A stretch of 6,286 bases of DNA, taken from Acidobacteriaceae bacterium (GTDB taxonomy: Bacteria > Acidobacteriota > Terriglobia > Terriglobales > Acidobacteriaceae). The notes beneath the pieces were generated by a model. The model saw only the letters and a list, made by a program, of their open reading frames with translations. It had not been told where the DNA came from and ran no database searches. The stretch is taken from contig JAICMT010000095.1 in the NCBI GenBank assembly GCA_025929125.1, positions 1 through 6,286 of the forward strand, given 5' to 3'. Below are positions 1 to 4,689 of this stretch, piece after piece (within the stretch, counting starts at the first letter, position 1; the number at the start of each line of letters is the position of its first letter). Position numbers and translations under genes: made by a program.

Positions 1-250
1 AGCTGGCGCCGCCCTCGACCACCGCGCTGCCCACGTCGGATTGGCCCTGGAAGAGTCCAATCGGCGTCTCAACCGTTCTTGGAGGCCGATGAAAATCCGC
101 TGGCGGTGCGACCTGCTTGTGAGTCGTTGAGCCGGGGTATGCCCAATCCGGAACAGCTGGATTCTGGGCCGTCAGCTGCCCCTGCTGGGCAGTGATTACC
201 CCGCTGAAGGAGAGCGCCGCAGTCAGAAGCATTGCTGGAATCAATTTCAT
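1..250 (-). CDS. Secreted protein, N-terminal 83 residues only (possible DUF1349/TolB-like family)
   Basis: Reading the minus strand from the ATG at 250 gives 83 uninterrupted codons running off the left edge of the window, so the gene is 3'-truncated here. Residues 1-21 form a clear signal peptide: a Lys at position 2, a hydrophobic stretch (IPAMLLTAALSFSGVI) and an ITA|QQ signal-peptidase-I-like site after Ala21. The mature part is Pro-rich (PDWAYPG, APPADFHRPP) and ends with GLFQGQSDVGSAVVEGGAS. The F-x-G-Q-S-D-V-G pattern followed by a V-x-x-G-x-x-S stretch resembles the start of the beta-sandwich domain of secreted DUF1349/TolB-like acidobacterial proteins; this family assignment is from memory and tentative. 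A second Met at codon 7 could be the start, but Met1 gives the better signal peptide. No Shine-Dalgarno sequence precedes either Met. A promoter lies immediately upstream, so the gene is probably transcribed independently of the oxidoreductase gene that ends 69 bp before it. Confidence 0.72.
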   Translation of the reverse strand, partial: MKLIPAMLLTAALSFSGVITAQQGQLTAQNPAVPDWAYPGSTTHKQVAPPADFHRPPRTVETPIGLFQGQSDVGSAVVEGGAS

Positions 251-261
251 ACAGTGGCCGA

Positions 262-291
262 ACTATATGGAGCCGCGCTGAAAAGTGTCAA
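262..291 (-). promoter_or_regulatory. Sigma70-type promoter for the secreted-protein gene at 1-250
   Basis: On the minus strand a perfect -35 box TTGACA (286-291) is followed after exactly 18 bp by TATAGT (262-267), which matches the TATAAT consensus at five of six positions. It lies in the 69-bp gap between the stop of the oxidoreductase gene and the ATG at 250. Transcription would be expected to start about 7 nt downstream of the -10 box, near position 255. That leaves a leader of only about 5 nt before the ATG, consistent with the absence of a Shine-Dalgarno sequence. The start site is inferred, not observed. Confidence 0.6.
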
Positions 292-294
292 TTT

Positions 295-308
295 CGCCAA
301 TCGCCAAT
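295..308. repeat. Tandem 7-bp repeat just upstream of the -35 box
   Basis: Two perfect head-to-tail copies of CGCCAAT (295-301 and 302-308; ATTGGCG on the minus strand) end 3 bp before the -35 element of the promoter at 262-291. This position would suit an activator or repressor half-site pair, but two 7-bp copies can also arise by chance. No family of binding site is recognised. Confidence 0.35.
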
Positions 309-319
309 CAAGGGCTGCT

Positions 320-1327
320 CTAAAACTCCAGTGCAATCTTGCCGAAGTGGCCGCCAGATTTCTGCAACCGAAACGCATCCGCGATCTGCTCGAGCGGGTA
401 CGTACGATCGATCACCGGCTTGAGCTGAAGCACTTCGACCGCGCGCACAAAGTCCAACTGGTTGCGCCGGCTGCCTACGATCAGCCCCTGCAGCCGCTGC
501 TGCTTGCGCATCATTGCCGCCGTAGGCACCTCGCCGCCGATCCCGGTAAGCACTCCAATCAGCGCAATGTGGCCGCCCACGCGTGCAGCCCGGATGGATT
601 GAGCCAACGTTGCCGGTCCACCTACCTCGACAACATGATCCACTCCGCGGCCATCGGTTAGCTCCGCAACCCGCTTCCCCCACTCGGGCTCACTGCGGTA
701 GTTGATGAGCTCGTCCGCACCAAGATCGCGGCAGCGCGCTAGCTTCTCATCTGACGAGGAAGTCGCAATCACCCTTGCACCCATGGCCTTCGCCAGCTGA
801 AGCGCGAAGATGGAGACGCCACCCGTTCCTAGCACCAGTACCGATTCGCCAGGTATCAGGCCACCTTCTACAACCAGGGCGCGCCACGCCGTCAGACCCG
901 CAGTGGTCAGGGTAGCGGCCTGGGTGTGGCTATACCCGCGCGGAGCGTGAGTGAATGCGCTGACCGGCCTTACCACGACCTCGCATGCAAAGCCGTCCAC
1001 GCCATCGCCCGGAGTTGTGGCGAAGTCGCCGAGGGTCGCTCCTCCATCCAGCCAGGTCGGGAAGAACGTGGACACCACAGACGCGCCCGGAGCAAACTCT
1101 GTGACTCCTGGCCCGACCGCCTCCACCACTCCGGCGCCGTCGGACATCGGAATCCGGTCCTCCGCTGCCCGCATCTGCCCCGACACGACACTCAGGTCGT
1201 GATAATTGAGCGAGCTCGCATGCACCCGTACACGAATTTGGCCTGGTCCCGGATCTCCGGGGTCGGCAATCTCTGTTAGCTCCAGTCGGTCTAGCCCACC
1301 GGGTTGCCGATAACGCACCGCACGCAT
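320..1327 (-). CDS. Zinc-independent NAD(P)-dependent alcohol dehydrogenase / quinone-oxidoreductase-like MDR protein
   Basis: The product is a 335-residue cytosolic oxidoreductase of the medium-chain dehydrogenase/reductase superfamily. An N-terminal GroES-like domain covers roughly residues 1-125 and includes the LNYHD signature (40-44) and a GAGVVEAVG segment (64-72). A Rossmann domain follows with the nucleotide-binding motif GTGGVS (167-172). The C-terminus has the usual GGHFGKI ending (325-331). LNYHD stands where zinc-type members carry the catalytic Cys (typically CGTD-like), and no structural four-Cys lobe is visible, so this is a zinc-free member. The strand after the Rossmann beta-2 ends in SSSDEK rather than an acidic residue, so NADPH use is possible but undecided. 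The substrate cannot be told from sequence. An upstream ATG at 1333 would add two residues, but AGGAGG abuts it directly. The same AGGAGG sits 6 nt before the ATG at 1327, so I chose 1327. The gene follows the VWFA gene by 50 bp on the same strand and may be co-transcribed with it. Confidence 0.93.
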   Translation of the reverse strand: MRAVRYRQPGGLDRLELTEIADPGDPGPGQIRVRVHASSLNYHDLSVVSGQMRAAEDRIPMSDGAGVVEAVGPGVTEFAPGASVVSTFFPTWLDGGATLGDFATTPGDGVDGFACEVVVRPVSAFTHAPRGYSHTQAATLTTAGLTAWRALVVEGGLIPGESVLVLGTGGVSIFALQLAKAMGARVIATSSSDEKLARCRDLGADELINYRSEPEWGKRVAELTDGRGVDHVVEVGGPATLAQSIRAARVGGHIALIGVLTGIGGEVPTAAMMRKQQRLQGLIVGSRRNQLDFVRAVEVLQLKPVIDRTYPLEQIADAFRLQKSGGHFGKIALEF

Positions 1328-1333
1328 AACCAT

Positions 1334-1339
1334 CCTCCT
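1334..1339 (-). promoter_or_regulatory. Ribosome binding site deciding the oxidoreductase start
   Basis: A perfect AGGAGG on the minus strand lies immediately against the ATG at 1333 (zero spacing, unusable) and 6 nt before the in-frame ATG at 1327 (good spacing). This favours 1327 as the true start, giving a protein that begins MRAVRY, the usual beginning for this family. Confidence 0.75.
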
Positions 1340-1343
1340 GCAT

Positions 1344-1366
1344 TCAAGCCTATGCCGATCAAGCCT
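1344..1366. repeat. Direct 8-bp repeat in the VWFA-oxidoreductase gap
   Basis: TCAAGCCT occurs at 1344-1351 and again at 1359-1366, a 15-bp period, within the 50 bp between the VWFA stop codon and the oxidoreductase start. It may be a chance repeat or a paired protein-binding site. No promoter boxes or terminator hairpin were seen beside it, so co-transcription of the two genes remains possible. Confidence 0.25.
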
Positions 1367-1377
1367 GCGTTGCCCAG

Positions 1378-3252
1378 TTAGTTCGGCTTGGGGTCCGGGG
1401 GAGCCGCGGCAGGCGGGGTCACATTATGGAGAGACGAGGTCACCACCTCCACCGCGCCGAAATGCCCGGTGTGCTCGTCGCGCACTCCGATGCGCAGAAA
1501 GTACTCCCCCTTTGCCGGGGTGCTAATCTCCTGGCGCCAGATCATTCCTTCGGCTGCTGCTTTGCGAAGCTGCTCGAGCGGAGCGGCGATCGCCAAACGC
1601 GTTTGCTGACTATTCACCAGTTCACCGTTCGGCGTGTACACCAGAATCAGCAGGTCGAATGCGCCGTGCACATTTCCATCCGCCGCTCGCACAAAGTTCA
1701 GCGTCGACAGGCCGGGGGCGATGTTCACCGCATACCGCCGGAAGGGTCCACCCTGCTTTCCTGTGGGGCGGTTGCCCTTGGCAACGCTCTCTTCCGTCTT
1801 TCCCGGTGGCGTGGCGGGCACAACTCCCACCTCCAGCAGAATCTCCGTCGGCACCGGCGCACCCCGCATCATTGCCAGAGTGAGTGCGTCATGCGGATTC
1901 GGCGCCACTCCTGCTCCGGCAGCCGCATCCATCCGCGCACCTGCGCCTGCGTTCTGCGGTTTTGAAGGCAGGTCGGCGTAGTAACCCTGCCGGTAAGCCA
2001 ACGTGAGTCCAGAGCGAGCCACTCGAACCCGGATCTTGCGGAATTTTCCGTCCTCGGCTGAATTCGAAGGCACATACGCCATGGAGTAGAAATTGGAGCC
2101 TTCTTCGATCGCCGAACGCGCTGCAGCCGCCAGTCCATTGGTATTCACGAAAGCGCGGCCGCCGGTGGCCGCAGCCATCTCCAGCATAGTTCCGTGCTCC
2201 TGCGCGGTCTGAACAAAGAATTTTTGATTGCTCTGTTGCATACGGGCACCGCTTGGGTTGGCGTTCGTGGCCGCATCAAACATCGGTGATCCGAACAGAC
2301 CACGGGCATCAACCGGGTACACGGCAACCTGTGCGGCGGAAAGCATCTTCACCGTCTGCCGAAACTCATCCTCCACATCTGCCATTGCACGGAATGGGTC
2401 GGGAGTTGATCCAGTGTTGTCCGGCAGCACATTGATGGGAAACGATCCTGAAAACCAGATCAGGTTCTTTCGTCCCGGCAGCATCGCCAGATATCGAGCG
2501 AGCTGATTCATAGCATCCAGCGTGGTTTTCGACCGGACATTCTGCTGCTGGACTTGGATAATATCCTCAAATTCCCGCAGGTTGGCGACGACATCCGGGC
2601 TGATCCCTGGCATCTGCTCCAGTTGGTCCGCGATGCTGTCCTGGATTCCTCCGCCTCCTACCTGATCGTCCAGCAGGGCCGATCCTTTCGCCTTCGTCCT
2701 GGTCAACGCCGCCTTCAGAATCTCCGGATCGCTCGTGAATCCCTGCAGCATTGTGAGCCGTTGGTTCAATCCAAAGATCGCTACCCGCGCGCCTGGCTCC
2801 AGGGTCTTCAGGAAGTCGAGCAGCTGCTGTCTCACAAAGACCTGATCGGTCATCGGGGTATTCAGCGCATCCAGCAAAACAACATTGACCACTCCATTTG
2901 CCGGCACTGGAGTGTAGTTAGTGAATATATTCGCCGGAAGCTTCGGCATCTCGTGAAAACGAGTCGCGTCCACCAGAGTCGACGCCGCGAACTCTTCAAA
3001 GTGGGTAACCGCCTGGGCCGCGCCGTTCTCCGTCACGGCAAAGTCGCTCGCCTTCAGACCGTGCACCGGTCTGCCTTTGCTGTCCTTGACGACCACGTCG
3101 AGGGTGACTAACTTCGCATTCGCCTTGATCGTGGTGACCGACTTCTCGCTGGCGTCACCAGCGGCCGTGGGAGTACTGGGCGCGGGGCTCTGCCCGCCCG
3201 CAATCGAACACAGCGCCAGCATCAGCACACCAGTCACCCTGAGAACACGCAT
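1378..3252 (-). CDS. Secreted VWFA-related acidobacterial protein
   Basis: The product is 624 residues and belongs to the 'VWFA-related Acidobacterial domain' family (TIGR03436 type), whose function is unknown. Residues 1-20 are a signal peptide (two Arg, hydrophobic core, AGGQSP cleavage region), so the protein is exported. Residues 48-88 form a beta-sandwich-like segment with the family pattern VVVKDSKGRPVHGLKASDF. The von Willebrand A-like domain runs from about 121 to 395. It includes VVNVVLLDALNTP (121-133), PGRKNLIWFSGSFP (259-272) and VAVYPVDARGLFG (309-321), followed by DGKFRKIRVRVARSG and YRQGYYAD (401-427). An Ala/Gly/Pro-rich linker (about 430-500), a second beta-rich region (505-608) and a Pro-rich tail complete it. 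The metal site is degenerate: DALNT (128-132) replaces DxSxS. An in-frame ATG at 3300 would add 16 residues, but it would bury the signal peptide and has only a weak GGAG. The ATG at 3252 has AGAGGAG with 7-nt spacing. The gene is divergent from the amidohydrolase and 50 bp upstream of the oxidoreductase. Confidence 0.92.
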   Translation of the reverse strand: MRVLRVTGVLMLALCSIAGGQSPAPSTPTAAGDASEKSVTTIKANAKLVTLDVVVKDSKGRPVHGLKASDFAVTENGAAQAVTHFEEFAASTLVDATRFHEMPKLPANIFTNYTPVPANGVVNVVLLDALNTPMTDQVFVRQQLLDFLKTLEPGARVAIFGLNQRLTMLQGFTSDPEILKAALTRTKAKGSALLDDQVGGGGIQDSIADQLEQMPGISPDVVANLREFEDIIQVQQQNVRSKTTLDAMNQLARYLAMLPGRKNLIWFSGSFPINVLPDNTGSTPDPFRAMADVEDEFRQTVKMLSAAQVAVYPVDARGLFGSPMFDAATNANPSGARMQQSNQKFFVQTAQEHGTMLEMAAATGGRAFVNTNGLAAAARSAIEEGSNFYSMAYVPSNSAEDGKFRKIRVRVARSGLTLAYRQGYYADLPSKPQNAGAGARMDAAAGAGVAPNPHDALTLAMMRGAPVPTEILLEVGVVPATPPGKTEESVAKGNRPTGKQGGPFRRYAVNIAPGLSTLNFVRAADGNVHGAFDLLILVYTPNGELVNSQQTRLAIAAPLEQLRKAAAEGMIWRQEISTPAKGEYFLRIGVRDEHTGHFGAVEVVTSSLHNVTPPAAAPPDPKPN

Positions 3253-3259
3253 CCCGAAA

Positions 3260-3266
3260 CTCCTCT
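3260..3266 (-). promoter_or_regulatory. Ribosome binding site deciding the VWFA protein start
   Basis: AGAGGAG on the minus strand sits 7 nt before the ATG at 3252. The alternative in-frame ATG at 3300 has only GGAG at 4-nt spacing (3305-3308). Together with the signal peptide directly after it, this makes 3252 the preferred start, although 3300 is not excluded. Confidence 0.6.
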
Positions 3267-3390
3267 GCCGCAGCCAGCCAATTTGTACAGGTTCAGCCAT
3301 GGTACTCCGTCACCTGCGGAACTGATCCTCGAGACCTCGCCGATCCAACGTTCAAAACGGTTGCATTTCCCAGTGTTACCCTCGTTCACC

Positions 3391-3395
3391 AGGGA
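3391..3395 (+). promoter_or_regulatory. Ribosome binding site of the amidohydrolase gene
   Basis: AGGGA lies 5 nt upstream of the ATG at 3401, a moderate Shine-Dalgarno match. It supports this start, from which the protein begins at the position usual for the family, about 75 residues before the first metal-binding His. Confidence 0.5.
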
Positions 3396-3400
3396 ATCCT

Positions 3401-4642
3401 ATGGCCGCCGACCCCAGCCGCGTCATCTCAAACCTTCGCGAACTCGCCGCGCTCACCTCGGATGAGAACGGCGCTCAGCGCGTCGCCTTCACACCTACCT
3501 GGCAGAAGGCGCGTGACTGGTTCGCCGGCAAGCTCAGCGGGCTACCCGTTGGGCGGCACCGCGATGCCGCCGGAAACGTCTGGCTCACCCTGCCCGGCGA
3601 GTCTCCCCGCTCGCTTGTTCTCGGTTCCCATCTGGATTCGGTACCCAATGGCGGATGGCTCGACGGCGCTCTCGGCGTACTCACCGCACTCGAGGTGCTC
3701 CGCTCCATCGCCGAGGATTGCAACGGGCGGCCTCCGTTCACGCTGCGCCTGGTCGATTGGGCCGATGAAGAGGGTGCGCGTTTCGGACGGTCTCTCTTCG
3801 GCTCTTCCGCCTTCGCCGGTAAAGACTCGATCGCGGCTGACCGCCTTCGTAGCGATCGCGATGGCATAACGCTCGAGGCGGCTCTCGATGAGAACGGAAT
3901 CGAGATCGACCGAATCGGAGATGCGTCTGCCGAACAGGAGAACATCGCCGCTTACCTGGAACTGCATATCGAGCAGGGGCCTGTCCTCGAACGCCTCGGG
4001 CTGCCTTTAGCGACCGTGCTCGGCACCAAGGGCGTGGAACGGCACGCCATTACCTTTCGCGGGCAGGAGGCCCATTCCGGCTCGACCCCCATGCAGGACC
4101 GGCGCGATGCGCTCGCCGCCGCCGCGCGGCTCGCACTTGAGATCTACACCATCGCCGGAAGGCATAAGGATGCGGTGTGCACTATGGGATCGGTCAAAAC
4201 CTTTCCCGGCATCGTCACCGCGGTTGTGGGCCGCTGCGAGTGCACGCTCGATCAGCGCGATCTCTCGCCCGATGTTCTTGCCCAGATGTATCGGGAAGCC
4301 ATCGAGGCCAGCGAGCGCTTCGCTTCCCAGCAGGGCTGCACGGTGGAGTGGTCGCGCATCTGGAGCATCGAGCCGATTCCCTTCCACCCGAAGCTGATTG
4401 CGCTCTGCCGCGAATCGATCGAGGAGATTGCGCCCGGCTGCCCCAGTCTGCCCTCGGGCCCACTGCACGACGCCGCCGAGGTCGCCCGAGCCGGTATCCC
4501 TACCGTGATGATGTTCACGCAATCGCTCGGCGGCATCAGTCACAACAAGGTCGAGGACTCGAGCGAGGAGCACCTCGGGCTCGCCGTCGCCGCATTCGAC
4601 CGGCTCGCGCGCAAGACCCTCACCTGGCTCGGCCAAGAATAA
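3401..4642 (+). CDS. M20-family Zn-dependent amidase: allantoate amidohydrolase / N-carbamoyl-L-amino-acid hydrolase type
   Basis: The product is a 413-residue cytosolic hydrolase, the usual length for the hydantoinase/carbamoylase amidase family, which cleaves ureido or carbamoyl groups from allantoate, ureidoglycine, N-carbamoyl amino acids or beta-ureidopropionate. A catalytic domain (about 1-212 and 330-413) encloses a dimerisation domain (about 213-328). The dinuclear metal site is complete by family comparison: His77 and Asp79 in GSHLDS, bridging Asp88 in GGWLDGA, Glu123/Glu124 in DWADEEGARFG, His189 in LELHIEQGP, and His381 in GGISHNKVED. His225 in GQEAHSGSTPM and Arg286 in LDQRD match the substrate-binding residues contributed by the dimerisation domain. 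The PSGPLHDAAEVA segment (351-362) departs from the common SGAGHDA form. No hydantoinase, allantoinase, ureidoglycolate or pyrimidine-degradation gene adjoins it, so the substrate cannot be fixed. The gene is divergent from the VWFA gene and convergent with the M1-like gene (42 bp between stops). Confidence 0.93.
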   Translation: MAADPSRVISNLRELAALTSDENGAQRVAFTPTWQKARDWFAGKLSGLPVGRHRDAAGNVWLTLPGESPRSLVLGSHLDSVPNGGWLDGALGVLTALEVLRSIAEDCNGRPPFTLRLVDWADEEGARFGRSLFGSSAFAGKDSIAADRLRSDRDGITLEAALDENGIEIDRIGDASAEQENIAAYLELHIEQGPVLERLGLPLATVLGTKGVERHAITFRGQEAHSGSTPMQDRRDALAAAARLALEIYTIAGRHKDAVCTMGSVKTFPGIVTAVVGRCECTLDQRDLSPDVLAQMYREAIEASERFASQQGCTVEWSRIWSIEPIPFHPKLIALCRESIEEIAPGCPSLPSGPLHDAAEVARAGIPTVMMFTQSLGGISHNKVEDSSEEHLGLAVAAFDRLARKTLTWLGQE

Positions 4643-4673
4643 GCGCTGGTAGAGCCCTGCATTGAGGCGAATT

Positions 4674-4689
4674 ACTAGTGAACGCTAGT
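4674..4689. repeat. Short inverted repeat at the convergent gene ends
   Basis: ACTAG (4674-4678) and CTAGT (4685-4689) form a 5-bp stem with a 6-nt loop in the 42-bp gap between the two convergent stop codons, overlapping the stop of the minus-strand gene. The stem is short, AT-rich and lacks a following T-run on either strand, so it is at best a weak candidate for a bidirectional terminator. No better terminator was seen between the two genes. Confidence 0.2.

Larger units (their letters stand above)
3253..3400. other. Divergent intergenic region between the VWFA and amidohydrolase genes
   Basis: These 148 bp must hold the promoters of both divergent genes. I find no convincing consensus pair on either strand. 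The best plus-strand candidate is TTCAAA (3351-3356), 17 bp, TGTTAC (3374-3379), which matches consensus poorly. On the minus strand TTGAAC-like boxes lack a proper -10 partner. No strong inverted repeat or riboswitch-like structure was noticed. Expression may therefore depend on activators or alternative sigma factors. Confidence 0.4.

Noticed and set aside
2554..3111. A 185-codon plus-strand open frame opposite the VWFA gene
   Set aside because: It overlaps the well-supported VWFA domain on the other strand, has no ribosome binding site that I can see, and has no recognisable domain.
3298..3300. Upstream ATG as start of the VWFA protein
   Set aside because: It would place 16 extra residues before the signal peptide and has only a weak GGAG, while the ATG at 3252 has AGAGGAG at 7-nt spacing.
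3326..3348. CCTCGAG/CCTCG clustered repeats in the divergent intergenic region
   Set aside because: They consist of a 6-bp palindrome and a 5-bp repeat without a consistent arrangement, too short to support an operator.
3351..3379. Possible plus-strand promoter TTCAAA-17-TGTTAC for the amidohydrolase gene
   Set aside because: The -35 matches four and the -10 only three of six consensus bases, which is little better than chance, so it is not listed as a feature.
4007..4636. A 209-codon minus-strand open frame opposite the amidohydrolase
   Set aside because: It is antisense to conserved metal-binding segments, shows no recognisable motif, and its residue bias (Gly, Arg, Ala, Glu) is that of a codon shadow.
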